From NCBI RefSeq assembly GCF_007752935.1, contig NZ_CP036319.1, positions 1,798,001 to 1,862,000 on the forward strand: a DNA stretch of 64,000 nt, read 5' to 3'. Positions 52,813-62,967 of this stretch are shown piece after piece. Origin of the DNA: Crateriforma conspicua. GTDB lineage: Bacteria; Planctomycetota; Planctomycetia; Pirellulales; Pirellulaceae. Made by a program: the position numbers and the translations under genes. The first letter of the stretch is position 1; every line of letters begins with the position of its first letter. The notes under the pieces were generated by a model. The model did no database searches. It had not been told where the DNA came from and saw only the letters and a program-made list of their open reading frames with translations.

Positions 52813-54087
52813 ATGCTTTTTTTTCGAATTCCGGCGGAAAACCTTGGCCCGTTTGGATGGCTATTGGCCGCTTTCGCATTTCTGTCGCCGGTGCCTGTTT
52901 CGTCCGAACCAATCCGGCTGCGATCGCAGATCACGCAGGTCCAGCCGATGACCGGCATCGTCTTGTGGTCGGACAATCCCAAAGCGAAAAAGCAGGCCGA
53001 TGCGATCGCGTTAGAATTTCGCTATTGCGGATATGATGAAGTCGTCGATGCCAATGGGCGTTACGATTTTTCGCGGATCGATCAAGTCTTGGATGATATC
53101 GCATCGCGAAATCATCAAGCCGTCTTGCGGTTTCACTTTTGCTACGTCGGTAAAGAAACGACGGTCCCGGATTTCATTCGATCACGGTCTGACTATCGGG
53201 AAGCGGTTGGCAAGAGCGAGAAGAAGACGACGCATTTCTGTGATTGGAGCAACCAAGCGTTACAGGAATTCACACTGCAGTTCTACAGCCGCTTCGCACA
53301 GCGATACGATTCCGATCCCCGAATCGCCTTTCTGCAAACGGGGTTCGGCTTGTGGGCGGAGTATCATATCTACAGCGGCCCGCGAAAGTTGGGAAAGACG
53401 TTCCCAAGCAAAGCATTTCAGGATCAATTTTTTCGGCATATGAGTGCGTCGTTTCAGCATCTGCCCTGGTCGATCAGTATCGACGCGGCCGATTCAACGT
53501 ATTCACCGCTGGAAGAAAATGCGGAATTGCTGACGCTTTCGTTTGGGGTGTTCGACGATTCGTTCTTATGTAAGCCACACGCACGCGAGAATGCTGTGAA
53601 CTGGCGCATTTTGGGACCCGAACGTTGGCGTCACAGTCCGGCGGGCGGCGAGTTTAGCTATTACACCCGCATGGATCAAAAGCTTGCGCTTGCCGATCAG
53701 GGCCCGCATGGTGTTTCATTCGAACAGGCGGCGGAACAGTTCCACATCTCGTACATGATCGGCAACGACCAGTTGCGTTTCCAGCCTGCCGAACGACTGC
53801 GCGACGCGGCATCGTCGACCGGATACCGGTTTCGAGTGACCGAGGCCACGTTGGCGGAGGGGCGATTGCGTTTGCGTGTGGCCAACGAAGGCGTTGCGCC
53901 GATCTATCGCGACGCCTATTTTGGCGCCGGCGGAAACATGGCGACCCGGTCGCTGCGTGGTCTGCTGCCCGGACAAACGCTGGAATGTGAAATCAATGGA
54001 GTGACGACGGCCGATATCGAAACACTTTCCATCCGGTCCGATGCGATTCTGCCGACACAAGTCATTCAATTCGCAGCGGATCTTTAA
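52813..54087 (+). CDS. DUF4832-like exported protein
   Basis: 424 residues from the ATG at 52813 with a signal peptide. A TIM-barrel-like part contains YDFSRIDQVLDDIASRNHQA, VLRFHFCYVGKETTVPDFIR, FAQRYDSDPRIAFLQTGFGL, WAEYHIYS. A C-terminal beta domain ends TRSLRGLLPGQTLECEINGV. The order matches DUF4832 proteins, which look like glycoside-hydrolase relatives of unknown substrate. The stop overlaps the convergent mannitol dehydrogenase gene by four bases. Confidence 0.75.
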   Translation: MLFFRIPAENLGPFGWLLAAFAFLSPVPVSSEPIRLRSQITQVQPMTGIVLWSDNPKAKKQADAIALEFRYCGYDEVVDANGRYDFSRIDQVLDDIASRNHQAVLRFHFCYVGKETTVPDFIRSRSDYREAVGKSEKKTTHFCDWSNQALQEFTLQFYSRFAQRYDSDPRIAFLQTGFGLWAEYHIYSGPRKLGKTFPSKAFQDQFFRHMSASFQHLPWSISIDAADSTYSPLEENAELLTLSFGVFDDSFLCKPHARENAVNWRILGPERWRHSPAGGEFSYYTRMDQKLALADQGPHGVSFEQAAEQFHISYMIGNDQLRFQPAERLRDAASSTGYRFRVTEATLAEGRLRLRVANEGVAPIYRDAYFGAGGNMATRSLRGLLPGQTLECEINGVTTADIETLSIRSDAILPTQVIQFAADL

Positions 54088-55583
54088 TTGACAGTGTCGT
54101 CCAGCAGACGCTGCATGCATTCCACGATATCGCCGCTGCGATAAACGTCGTCGACAAGCGTTTCGTACGTGGTGGCGAAGTCTTCGTTCTGTGCAAGATC
54201 ACCGAAGACTGGGCGGTATCGAATGAAGGCGCGCTTGTCATCAGCGGTTTTCATCGCCGCTTGATGCAGCGGTTCCTTCATGTCGTCGGTGATTGCTAAA
54301 GGGTTTCCGTTTCGGTCCACTTGGCGATCGCAGTACAGGCACCATGCAGCAATAACCAATGTGGCCAACCGGATGGAACGACCCTTGTCTAGATTGTCGA
54401 TGATGGTGGGGATCAGAAAGACGGGCAATTTGCTGGAACTTTGTAGACAAATGCGGCTGACGCTATCGCGGATGCTCGGATTGCCAAACCTTTCGATCAA
54501 CGAATCCTTGTAGGCAACCAAATCGATGCCGGGAACCGGATCGAGTGTCGGCGTTGCTTCCTGATCAAAAAACGATCGCAGATAGGCCGCAAAGCGATCA
54601 TCGGCGATACATTCGTTGATCGTATCGAATCCATGCATGGCACCCAGAATACCAAGGACCGAGTGTCCGGCATTCAGCAGCCGCAGTTTCATCGTTTCGT
54701 ACGGCGCGACGTCGGCGACAAACTGCGCACCGACTTGTTCCCACGCGGGGCGTCCGTTGGCAAAGCGGTGTTCGATCACCCATTGGCGGAAAGGTTCACA
54801 GGTAACCGGCCAGCGATCCAGCAATCCCGATTGAACGCGAAAGTATTCGATGTCCGCTTCGGAGGTCATCGGGGTGATGCGATCGACCATCGAATTGGGA
54901 AATGTCACCTGATCGCTGATCCACGTTGCCAATTCGGGCGATTGACGCTGTGCAAAGCGAAGCAACATGCGGCGTGTCAGATCGCCGTTGTGTTGGATGT
55001 TGTCGCAAGACAAGATCGTCACCGGCGCGGAGCCGGCATCACGACGCATTTTCAATGCCGCAGTCAGGTAGCCGAACACAGATTTTGGTTGATCGGGATG
55101 CTCCAGGTCGTGCACCACGTCGGGATGATCAAAATCAAAATCACCCGTCGCGGGCGACAGGTTGTAACCACCTTCGGTGATCGTCAGGGACACAATTTTG
55201 GTTTCGGGCGAAGCCATTTTGACGATCACCGTCGACGGATCATTCGAGCCCAAGACGAATTCGATCATCGACCCAATGACCGAACTTTCGACCAGACCAT
55301 TGGGATGTTTGACGATCAATGAGTACAGACCATCCTGTGGTGACATCGCAGCGGCCATGCGCGCATCGTCGTCGCGGATGCCAACGCCGCAAATGCCCCA
55401 GGATGCCGTGTCTTCTTGATGTAACAGTTCGTCAGTATAGGCGGCCAAGTGCGAACGAAAGAAACCACCAACGCCGATATGGACGATGCCTGTGTGGACC
55501 GAAGACCGATCGTAGGTCGGACGCCGGATGCTGGAAGGCAAGTGTTTCAGGTTGGCTTCATTTAAGTTTGGATCGGGGCACAT
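54084..55583 (-). CDS. Mannitol dehydrogenase family protein (polyol/hexuronate oxidoreductase)
   Basis: 499 residues from the ATG at 55583. The NAD-binding start is VHIGVGGFFRSHLAAYTDEL; the catalytic segment YETMKLRLLNAGHSVLGILG holds the K-x5-N-x2-H of long-chain polyol dehydrogenases (mannitol dehydrogenase, UxuB, UxaB). It interconverts a sugar or hexuronate and a polyol or aldonate with NAD(H). It begins four bases after the permease gene, forming a transport-catabolism operon. The substrate is not determined. Confidence 0.92.
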   Translation of the reverse strand: MCPDPNLNEANLKHLPSSIRRPTYDRSSVHTGIVHIGVGGFFRSHLAAYTDELLHQEDTASWGICGVGIRDDDARMAAAMSPQDGLYSLIVKHPNGLVESSVIGSMIEFVLGSNDPSTVIVKMASPETKIVSLTITEGGYNLSPATGDFDFDHPDVVHDLEHPDQPKSVFGYLTAALKMRRDAGSAPVTILSCDNIQHNGDLTRRMLLRFAQRQSPELATWISDQVTFPNSMVDRITPMTSEADIEYFRVQSGLLDRWPVTCEPFRQWVIEHRFANGRPAWEQVGAQFVADVAPYETMKLRLLNAGHSVLGILGAMHGFDTINECIADDRFAAYLRSFFDQEATPTLDPVPGIDLVAYKDSLIERFGNPSIRDSVSRICLQSSSKLPVFLIPTIIDNLDKGRSIRLATLVIAAWCLYCDRQVDRNGNPLAITDDMKEPLHQAAMKTADDKRAFIRYRPVFGDLAQNEDFATTYETLVDDVYRSGDIVECMQRLLDDTVN

Positions 55584-55587
55584 GATA

Positions 55588-57336
55588 TCAGTTGGTTTTC
55601 GCGTCGGTTGAATGAACGGATTGTCTTGCTTTTTTAATGCGCAGGGCGGCGTAGGCGGTGCCAAAGTATCCCACCGTCATCAAGAATCCCCAGCGATGAA
55701 AATCCGTGACATGGGCTTGGTAAGTCGACATGTCAGGGCTGCCAAACATGACTCGCAAAGCCAACAGCATCGTGATCGCCAGGCATAGCCAGGCAACCGT
55801 ACGCAACACCATTGTTTGAGGCGACTTCGGCATCGTCGGATGGTGATCGGCTGCGGCCTGATCTCGTTGCCACTGTCGAATCACAGCCATGTCGTTTTGT
55901 TCCTGCTGAATTTGGTCTTCATACGAATCGGCCGCTCCGTAGAACCGAGCCAGCACACAGTAGACAACGATCGTGAACGCCCAAGTGGGCAAGAATAGAT
56001 AGAAGAACGACATCACGTTTGCGGCATTCATCCCGAAGCCGAAGACCAGTCCGGCCGCCCAGGACGCGATGGCTGGGACGCTGGTTTCAAGATCCTGGTA
56101 TTTCGACCAATAGCGAGTCCAACCCAAAATCGGAAACAGAAAGTGTTCGGCGAACACAATGGCTCCCACGGGAACGACCAACAATCCCGCATACGTTAGC
56201 AATGGCAGCATCTTGCTGAATACAAACGGAAAGCATGCGACCAAGACGGTGACACAGCCGACCGTTAATGTCACCTTCCGTCTGGAGTGATGATGGAAGA
56301 TGGCTTGGGCCGCCAATCCGGCGCGATAAAGGTTGGCGTTCGCGGTTGTCCATCCGGCAACAATGACGATCACGTATCCCGACAGGCCCAGTGCTTGATA
56401 GGCCACATCGCCGGGGTCCAATTCAGCGATCGACTTTTGCACCACCGCGGCCGTGCCCGCCCCCATGATGCCCGCGGCGATCCACGCGACATAGTGGCCG
56501 AACAACATTCCAGCGCTGGTGCACAGGCCATAGATGGATCGCTTGGCGTATCGAAACAACGCCATGTCGATCAGGCCAAAATGAGTGATCGTGTTGGCTG
56601 CCCAAGCGAATCCGATCACTTCCCACAATCCAATACCTGCGGATCCGTCGGCGGCGGCTCCTGTCCAGATCGAATGGTCACCGATGGTGATGAAGTCATT
56701 CATGCCCGTCAGTTGTGTACGCCCCAGGACGGACTCGGCCAATGCGGGCATCAGTACCAAAGCACCGCAGGTGAACATCACGACCAGCCAGGGGCCGCAA
56801 ATGCTGGAAAATTCCGCGACGGCATTGAACCCGTACATCGCTATCAACACGACGATGACCCCGACACCCAGAACGACCAAGACGAAAAGCCCGCTGGTGG
56901 GAAACCACTGCAACTGGGCAGGGATTCCAAAAAGCAGTCGCACGGCGGTACTGGACACCGTGATCATCGCAGCGGAGATGACAGTGAAAATCAGCACGTT
57001 AGCGCCGTTGTAAAGATCAGCCATCCGGTCGCCGGCGATCTTGTGCAGATAGGTGTAAAGACTCAACCGTGTTTGCACCGCGATCGGGGCGGTGATCAGG
57101 GTCCAACTGGCGATCGCTAACAGATTGCCGATCAACAGACCCCAAAGAATGTCCTGGGTCGTTGCCCCCAGCGCGACGAACGTCGCACCGATCACAAATT
57201 CCGTTGCGGCGACATGTTCACCGGCGTACAGCCCCAAAAAATGGGGCCAGCTGTGAAGTTGTTCGTCTGGGACGGGCATCTGTTCCGGCGTCAGATTCGC
57301 AACAGCGCGAGGGGGGCTTGGCGTGGCGACAGACAT
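55588..57336 (-). CDS. NCS1-type permease (cytosine/purine permease-like)
   Basis: 582 residues from the ATG at 57336; the upstream open frame has no membrane segment and is ignored. Twelve or so membrane segments in the NCS1 pattern: EFVIGATFVALGATTQDILW, GLLIGNLLAIASW, WTGAAADGSAGIGLWEVIGF, TITHFGLIDMALFR, VIVAGWTTANANLYRAGLAA. NCS1 carriers usually import nucleobases or allantoin by cation symport. The tight link with mannitol dehydrogenase suggests a sugar-acid or polyol substrate here, which would be unusual for the family. Confidence 0.85.
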   Translation of the reverse strand: MSVATPSPPRAVANLTPEQMPVPDEQLHSWPHFLGLYAGEHVAATEFVIGATFVALGATTQDILWGLLIGNLLAIASWTLITAPIAVQTRLSLYTYLHKIAGDRMADLYNGANVLIFTVISAAMITVSSTAVRLLFGIPAQLQWFPTSGLFVLVVLGVGVIVVLIAMYGFNAVAEFSSICGPWLVVMFTCGALVLMPALAESVLGRTQLTGMNDFITIGDHSIWTGAAADGSAGIGLWEVIGFAWAANTITHFGLIDMALFRYAKRSIYGLCTSAGMLFGHYVAWIAAGIMGAGTAAVVQKSIAELDPGDVAYQALGLSGYVIVIVAGWTTANANLYRAGLAAQAIFHHHSRRKVTLTVGCVTVLVACFPFVFSKMLPLLTYAGLLVVPVGAIVFAEHFLFPILGWTRYWSKYQDLETSVPAIASWAAGLVFGFGMNAANVMSFFYLFLPTWAFTIVVYCVLARFYGAADSYEDQIQQEQNDMAVIRQWQRDQAAADHHPTMPKSPQTMVLRTVAWLCLAITMLLALRVMFGSPDMSTYQAHVTDFHRWGFLMTVGYFGTAYAALRIKKARQSVHSTDAKTN

Positions 57337-57595
57337 GGGGCGTGGGGCGACCGAATGCGGGGGTAATCGAGCGGTAAAGGGTTCGCAGTGTACTGGGCCA
57401 GTTCGTCTCCAGAGTCTGGGTGGAAACACCGCGGCCCGGCATTTAATGCGTCTTTGGCCGTACCTGCGGGCCAAATCGCAGAAATCTCTCGTGATTCGTC
57501 TCCGGCGGCAAACGAAAATGTTGGCACCATTTGCGACCCGATGGCGCATGGAATGACGAGCCCCCCCTATTCCTCCACTCGTCGGATCCACGGGA

Positions 57596-59251
57596 ATGAA
57601 AAAGAAACGTTTGTTGTTGATCGCACTGTTTGCCGTTGGCGGCGTCATGGCTGTGGCCTACGCGTCCGTGGGACCTGGCAAACAGGAAAGCATCGAATTG
57701 GTCGATGCCTTTGATGCCGATGGAAACGGTTGGTTGGATGACATCGAACGCAGCCGAGCTCGTGACGAAGTCCGTTCCAGCCGGGCCTTTCAATTTGACG
57801 TTCGCACGATTGCGACCCGATTCAGCCATGCGGGCAGCATGCCGGCGGTTTCCACCGGCGGTCATGTCGCCAAAACCGAAACGCAGGCTCAACAAGGCGA
57901 TCTGTACGACACCCGTGTCTTGCGGACGATCTTCATCGACTTCGATACCGACGATTGGGAAGCCGAACTGGAGGATTTCCACAACACCGATGTCGATCTG
58001 TCCGCCGATTTGACGGTTGACGGACAGATGTATCCGGATTGTGGCATCCGTTTCCGCGGGGCGTCTTCCTATGATCATGTCGGCACTGGATACAAGCGAT
58101 CCTTCAACATCGCCATGGACATGGCCGACCCGGATCAGCGGTTGATGGGTTACAAGACGCTGAATCTGTTGAACGCCCACGGTGATGATTCGATGATGAG
58201 CACCGTGTTGTATTCCCACATCGCCCGTCAATACATCCCGGCGCCGAAAGCCAACTTTGTTCGCGTGGTGATCAACGGTGAAGACTGGGGGATCTACACG
58301 AATGCCCAACAGTACAACAAGGAATTCCTCAAAGAGAACTACGACACCAAGAAAGGTGCACGATGGAAGGTCCATGGATCACCGCGCGGTGGAGGCGGTT
58401 TGGATTACCGCGGCGATGACTTGAATGCGTACGGGCATCCCTACGAGATCAAATCCGGCGGTGAAAAAGCGACTGCCAAGCTGATGCAGTTTTGCAAAGT
58501 CTTGAACGAAACCCCTACCGAACAGTTGCCCGAAAAGTTGGAAGCGATCTGTGACGTCGATGGTCTGCTTTGGTTCCTGGCCTTGGACGTCGGCTTGATC
58601 AACGGTGATGGTTACTGGGTACGTGCCAGCGATTACAGCATCTACTTGGGCAAAGACGACAAGTTTCGCTTCATTCCGCACGACATGAACGAAGCGTTCC
58701 GCCCGGCACGCGGCGGTCCAGGAGGGCCCGGCGGACGCGGAGGTTTTGGATTTGGTGGGTTTGATTTTCCAAGTTTTGGATTGGGTGGCCCTCCCCGCCG
58801 GGACGATCGAGCCGAACGCGGCCCGGGCCGCGGACGTCAGGCGGGCGGTGAATCGTCGCCGGTGGGCTTGGATCCTTTCACCGCGATGAACGATGCGGAC
58901 AAGCCGCTGTACAGCAAAGTGTTGGCCGTTCCCGCGTACCGCGATCAGTTTTTAGCGAACCTGGAAACTTTGGCCAATGAATCACTGGACTGGGAAACGC
59001 TGGAACCCTTTGTCCAGTCGCAGCTCCAACTGATTACGCCGGTGGTGAAGACTGAAACTCACTCACTGACCACTTACGAGCGTTTCGTTGCCACAACGTC
59101 GGGCGAGGCCGATCAAATGCAGGAACTCGAACCCGAGCAACGTGGACCACGAAATCGTCCGACGTTGAAGGACTTTGCTCAGGGAAGAAGCCAGTACTTG
59201 TTGCGATATGTGGCCGATCAAGGCAAGGCCCAACGCTCGGATGATAACTGA
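57596..59251 (+). CDS. CotH-kinase family exported protein
   Basis: 551 residues. N-terminal membrane/signal segment (about 1-24) and an EF-hand-like loop (DADGNGWLDDIE). The CotH kinase domain includes IRFRGASSYDHVGTGYKRSF, YTNAQQYNKEFLKENY, GLLWFLALDVGLINGDGYWV and KFRFIPHDMNEAF, the atypical kinase residues. A Gly/Arg-rich low-complexity insert follows (about 375-415). It is followed by VTC and DUF4956 genes, the recurring trio. Probable exported protein kinase-like enzyme. Confidence 0.9.
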   Translation: MKKKRLLLIALFAVGGVMAVAYASVGPGKQESIELVDAFDADGNGWLDDIERSRARDEVRSSRAFQFDVRTIATRFSHAGSMPAVSTGGHVAKTETQAQQGDLYDTRVLRTIFIDFDTDDWEAELEDFHNTDVDLSADLTVDGQMYPDCGIRFRGASSYDHVGTGYKRSFNIAMDMADPDQRLMGYKTLNLLNAHGDDSMMSTVLYSHIARQYIPAPKANFVRVVINGEDWGIYTNAQQYNKEFLKENYDTKKGARWKVHGSPRGGGGLDYRGDDLNAYGHPYEIKSGGEKATAKLMQFCKVLNETPTEQLPEKLEAICDVDGLLWFLALDVGLINGDGYWVRASDYSIYLGKDDKFRFIPHDMNEAFRPARGGPGGPGGRGGFGFGGFDFPSFGLGGPPRRDDRAERGPGRGRQAGGESSPVGLDPFTAMNDADKPLYSKVLAVPAYRDQFLANLETLANESLDWETLEPFVQSQLQLITPVVKTETHSLTTYERFVATTSGEADQMQELEPEQRGPRNRPTLKDFAQGRSQYLLRYVADQGKAQRSDDN

Positions 59252-59334
59252 CCGCGATTGGCGTCACTGCGTAGCACCGCCGGCCGTTCAGTCGCGGTGT
59301 CGATGAATTTTGAAACGTCAGGGAAGTGGATCCA

Positions 59335-60147
59335 ATGAACCAGCCAAGTACCCAGAATCCGGACCAGAAACGTTCGACCATGAAACGCATTGAGATGAAA
59401 TTCCGTCTTAATGATCGTATCGCTGATCAGGTCGCCCAGTGGGCTCGTGAACACATGGATGTGGATCCGCATTGCGACGGCGACGAAGATGATCGGTATC
59501 AGATCTGTAATCTGTATCTGGATTCGCCCGAGTTGGATTTGTTGCGTGAAACGGGTCGAGTGGGACGCGCCAAACATCGCGTTCGACGTTACGGAAATGA
59601 ATCGTCATTGTGGTTGGAAACGAAACGCAAGAAGCGGATGGTGGTCAAGAAGCGACGGTCCACGGTCGACGAAGCACAGTTTTTCGCTTGCCACGATTCT
59701 GCACCGCAACGGGCGTCTGGGGGACTTTCCGTCTTCCGCGGTGATTGGCCGGTCGGTGCAGCGGATGACGATTGGTTCTTTCGACGCGTTCGCAGGCGTG
59801 GGCTTCAGCCGATGGTGCGCATCGCCTATCGCCGCTTTGCTCGTACCGCACAGGTCAACGGTCAGACCATTCGCTTGACGATTGATGACTGCATGACCGC
59901 GTCGCCGGCGGACGGTTGGACCGTGCCGCTCGCGTCAGAATTTTGCCCGGACGTTCAGTTCGGCAACGGCAAGGTTTTGGAACTGAAGTTCAATGGCATC
60001 CTGCCACTGATGTTCAAAGACCTGTTGCGAACCTTCACGATCCCTGCATCCGGGTTTTCAAAGTACCGGCACGCGATGCAAGCCCTTGCCGCAAACCGTG
60101 GTGACGGATTGGTGGATTCCCATGCGGAGTCGCTTTGTTATGCCTGA
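59335..60147 (+). CDS. VTC-domain polyphosphate polymerase-like protein
   Basis: 270 residues from the ATG at 59335. The CYTH/VTC tunnel-fold motifs are IEMKFRLNDRIADQ, YQICNLYLDSPELDLLRETG, KHRVRRYGNESSLWLETKRK, RRLQP-like PMVRIAYRRFARTAQVNGQT, and the final LELKFNGILPLMFKDLLRTF. VTC domains polymerise polyphosphate from ATP. It sits between CotH and DUF4956 genes, overlapping the latter by eight bases. Confidence 0.9.
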   Translation: MNQPSTQNPDQKRSTMKRIEMKFRLNDRIADQVAQWAREHMDVDPHCDGDEDDRYQICNLYLDSPELDLLRETGRVGRAKHRVRRYGNESSLWLETKRKKRMVVKKRRSTVDEAQFFACHDSAPQRASGGLSVFRGDWPVGAADDDWFFRRVRRRGLQPMVRIAYRRFARTAQVNGQTIRLTIDDCMTASPADGWTVPLASEFCPDVQFGNGKVLELKFNGILPLMFKDLLRTFTIPASGFSKYRHAMQALAANRGDGLVDSHAESLCYA

Positions 60148-60838
60148 ATGGATGATGAATGTGACCTCGTCGGAGGTCGATCCGACGGTCACGACCTTGG
60201 GCTTGCGTTTGGTCTTGGCTTGGCTGTGTGGCATGGTCGTCGCGTGGATCGCCCGCAGTCGTCGTCCGGCGGGGGAACCGGATACGTTGTCGCTGACGTT
60301 GATCCTGATGAGCATCTTGATCGCGATGGCAACGCAGATCATCGGTGACAACATCGCGCGGGCGTTCAGCTTGGTGGGGGCGTTGTCGATCGTTCGCTTT
60401 CGGACCGCGGTTCCGGCGACCCGTGACGTCGCTTTTGTGCTGGCCGCCGTCGTGGCCGGGATGGCGGTGGGGGCGGGGCAATACTGGGTGGTCGGATTGG
60501 GATTGTCGGTCGTTGGGCTGGCAACGTTCCTGAATTCATCCAAGGCTGATACATCGCAAGCGGGGACGAAAGATTCCGAATCGACCAAAGGGGACAAGAA
60601 ACCCAAAGCGTGGCGGGTGACTTTGCAGGTCGGTTTGAGTGCGACCGAGGGGTGGGAGAGCGAACTCAGCCGCTTTGCCGAAAGCTATGAACTGCTTTCG
60701 GCCGAAACCACGCGTCGCGGCGCGGCGATGGAAATGCTGTACCGCGTCACCCCATCAGCCGACAGCAATGCGGTGGAAATGATCGCCGCGCTGAACAGCG
60801 TCCCCAACGTCGAATCGGTCACCGCAAAGGTGACGTAG
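60140..60838 (+). CDS. DUF4956 membrane protein
   Basis: 232 residues from the ATG at 60140 (alternatives 60122 and 60086). N-terminal membrane segments with the DUF4956 signature IARAFSLVGALSIVRFRTAV, then a cytoplasmic C-terminal domain (WRVTLQVGLSATEGWESELS; VEMIAALNSVPNVESVTAKV). DUF4956 is regularly linked to VTC polymerases and CotH kinases and may move or use polyphosphate at the membrane. The eight-base overlap with VTC indicates coupled translation. Confidence 0.88.
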   Translation: MPEWMMNVTSSEVDPTVTTLGLRLVLAWLCGMVVAWIARSRRPAGEPDTLSLTLILMSILIAMATQIIGDNIARAFSLVGALSIVRFRTAVPATRDVAFVLAAVVAGMAVGAGQYWVVGLGLSVVGLATFLNSSKADTSQAGTKDSESTKGDKKPKAWRVTLQVGLSATEGWESELSRFAESYELLSAETTRRGAAMEMLYRVTPSADSNAVEMIAALNSVPNVESVTAKVT

Positions 60839-60875
60839 GAACAGCGTCGTCGTACCGGCGCTGGCGTACCGGTAA

Positions 60876-60905
60876 CTGGCGGATGCGGCGCTGGCGGATG
60901 CGGCG
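60876..60905. repeat. Short tandem repeat, two 15-bp units
   Basis: CTGGCGGATGCGGCG twice in tandem, with related sequence just before it, in the 360-base gap after the DUF4956 gene. The gap (60839-61201) has no recognised gene. Confidence 0.75.
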
Positions 60906-61201
60906 TTCTGTTTGGGGGGGCGGCTATTGCCGTGGCAATCGGCGGTTGATGGGGATGCCCAACGCCGGTACCGCGATGCGACATCTGTTCTACTGGTGCT
61001 TCATTTTTGGATTCATCGCCTGCATGATGTTGACCCCGTAGCGAATCGGGGGCGAGGTCCGCACGAATTTGGATCCGGAACGAGAAGGCTTGGCCCGGTG
61101 GAGGAGCCGATTGGTCGAGCGATCCGCTAACAAGCATTCGCTGGGAGGAATTGTTCGGAATGTGTTTGAATCACCCGTCTGCGACCACGAAGCACGCCCC
61201 A

Positions 61202-62209
61202 ATGAAACGCTCATCAAGATTTCCTTGCGGTCGGTTCCTGACGCTCTTCACTGTCGCGGTGCTGAGTTCTTCGTGGTTGCCCGCCAAAGACCCATCGCCG
61301 CGCGACAGCCGATCGGCGGTTGCGATGCATCGGATCTGTCCGGAAACGCCGCAGCAATTGCGTGAATTGTTTCGCTACACCGGTGAACGCTTGCCCGTGG
61401 TCAGTGCCCATCGCGGCGGTGCCGGTCCCGGTTATCCGGAAAACTGTATCGCAACCTTTGAACACACCCTGACGAAGACTTTTTCGCTCTTGGAAATCGA
61501 TCCGCGGATCACCAAAGACGGCAAGGTGGTGGTTCATCACGACGCAACGCTGGACCGGACCACGACGGGGACCGGCAAGATCGCTGAAAAGACGTTGGCG
61601 GAACTGAGCCAATACCGCTTGAAAGACGTCGACGGGAAAGTCACCGACCACTCAATTCCGACGTTGGATGAAGTGTTGCGATGGGCCAAAGGAAAGACGG
61701 TTTTGGTGTTGGATCAAAAAGATGTCCCTTTGGAAACTCGCGTCGAGACCATCACCAAACACCAAGCGGAATCCTATGCCATGTTGATCGTCGGCAACTT
61801 GGATGACGTGCGTGCTTGCCATGCGATGAATCCCGACATCATGATGGAGGTCATGATTCCCAATCACGCAAAAGTGGATGCCTTCAATGCCACAGGCGTC
61901 CCGTGGGAAAATGTCATCGCGTTTTTGGGGCACGTTCCGCCGTCGGATTCATCGCTTTTTGACGCCGTCCATCAAAACGGTGCGTTGACGATGATTGGAA
62001 CGTCGCGAAATCTGGATCGCGAGTATTTCGCCAGGGGGGGTGGTACCGACCAATCGCTGAGGCATGACTATCGCCAACTGCTGCAGCGAGGTGGCGACAT
62101 CATCGAAACGGACCTTCCCCGCGATGTCGGTCCGTTGCTGTACACGCCATTAGTCATTCCCGAATCCAAACGTTCATGCCTTGTGATCCAACCGGTCGAG
62201 GTCCCCTGA
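61202..62209 (+). CDS. Glycerophosphodiester phosphodiesterase family protein, exported
   Basis: 335 residues from the ATG at 61202, with a signal peptide (about 1-28). GDPD motifs: VSAHRGGAGPGYPENCIATF with the catalytic His-Arg, LEIDPRITKDGKVVVHHDAT with metal-binding Glu/Asp and the second His, and PTLDEVLRWAKGK. The barrel continues to GGDIIETDLPRDVGPLL. It hydrolyses glycerophosphodiesters to release an alcohol, acting in the periplasm. Confidence 0.9.
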   Translation: MKRSSRFPCGRFLTLFTVAVLSSSWLPAKDPSPRDSRSAVAMHRICPETPQQLRELFRYTGERLPVVSAHRGGAGPGYPENCIATFEHTLTKTFSLLEIDPRITKDGKVVVHHDATLDRTTTGTGKIAEKTLAELSQYRLKDVDGKVTDHSIPTLDEVLRWAKGKTVLVLDQKDVPLETRVETITKHQAESYAMLIVGNLDDVRACHAMNPDIMMEVMIPNHAKVDAFNATGVPWENVIAFLGHVPPSDSSLFDAVHQNGALTMIGTSRNLDREYFARGGGTDQSLRHDYRQLLQRGGDIIETDLPRDVGPLLYTPLVIPESKRSCLVIQPVEVP

Positions 62210-62234
62210 TGCGAAACGAACGTCGACATCGGCC

Positions 62235-62582
62235 CTAGAACAGCTTGGCACCGTTGGGTACCGAACGATCAGGGACCGCCAGGACGACCGAACCATCATC
62301 ACTGCTGAATCCCACCAGCAGAAACTCGGACATCATCGGCCCGATCTGCTTGGGTGGGAAATTCAAAACGCCGATGACTTGGCGTCCAATCAAAGATTCC
62401 TTGGTGTAATTGACGGTGATCTGCGCACTGCTTCGCTTGGTCCCCCATTTCGGTCCAAAGTCGACGGTGACTTTGTAGGCCGGTTTGCGAGCTTCGGGAA
62501 AGTCCTCGACGCGAACGACCATACCGGCACGTAGGTCAACGTTCTCGAATTCTTGCCAAGTAATGGTGCCGGACTCGTTCAT
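62235..62582 (-). CDS. csaA: CsaA-like tRNA-binding domain protein
   Basis: 115 residues from the ATG at 62582. The OB-fold tRNA-binding domain is seen in [60 protein letters not shown] and [19 protein letters not shown], which matches CsaA proteins in length and order. CsaA is proposed to act as a chaperone for secretion. Convergent with the GDPD gene 25 bases away. Confidence 0.9.
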   Translation of the reverse strand: MNESGTITWQEFENVDLRAGMVVRVEDFPEARKPAYKVTVDFGPKWGTKRSSAQITVNYTKESLIGRQVIGVLNFPPKQIGPMMSEFLLVGFSSDDGSVVLAVPDRSVPNGAKLF

Positions 62583-62967
62583 GTTAGCTTGACTTCCTTT
62601 GGAGACGACGCATGTGACCGGCGGCTGATTTTGCACCACCAACGCGGGCCACAACTGGGGCGGTTCGACGTGGATGCTGAGTTGCAATCAACGGTGGATT
62701 GCAAAGCATGATCGGTCTTCACGTGATCGACTAGATCAATACCGCTGGCGGAATGAATGCGTCTGGGGATGGGGCGGAGCCGGATGGTGGTGCAAAGGCG
62801 GCTGAAGGCGACCATCGACTCTGTGGGCCCGATTGCTTGATGGCGGGATAGTTGATGTGGCAACCATTAAGAAGTCGAGCCAAGGGGGAGTGTCTGCCGC
62901 AGCATCCCTCGGATCATCCAACGTCGTCCACCGTCCAGTCCCGTTTGCACGAAAGGAAAGAAGTCCC
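62583..62967. other. Divergent intergenic region, no gene recognised
   Basis: About 385 bases between csaA and the peroxiredoxin gene. The AAAGGAAAG ribosome site of the latter lies at its right end. No promoter was identified. Confidence 0.3.

Noticed and set aside
56287-57120. 277-codon plus-strand frame opposite the permease
   Set aside because: His/Asp/Gly-rich antisense shadow of the membrane protein gene.
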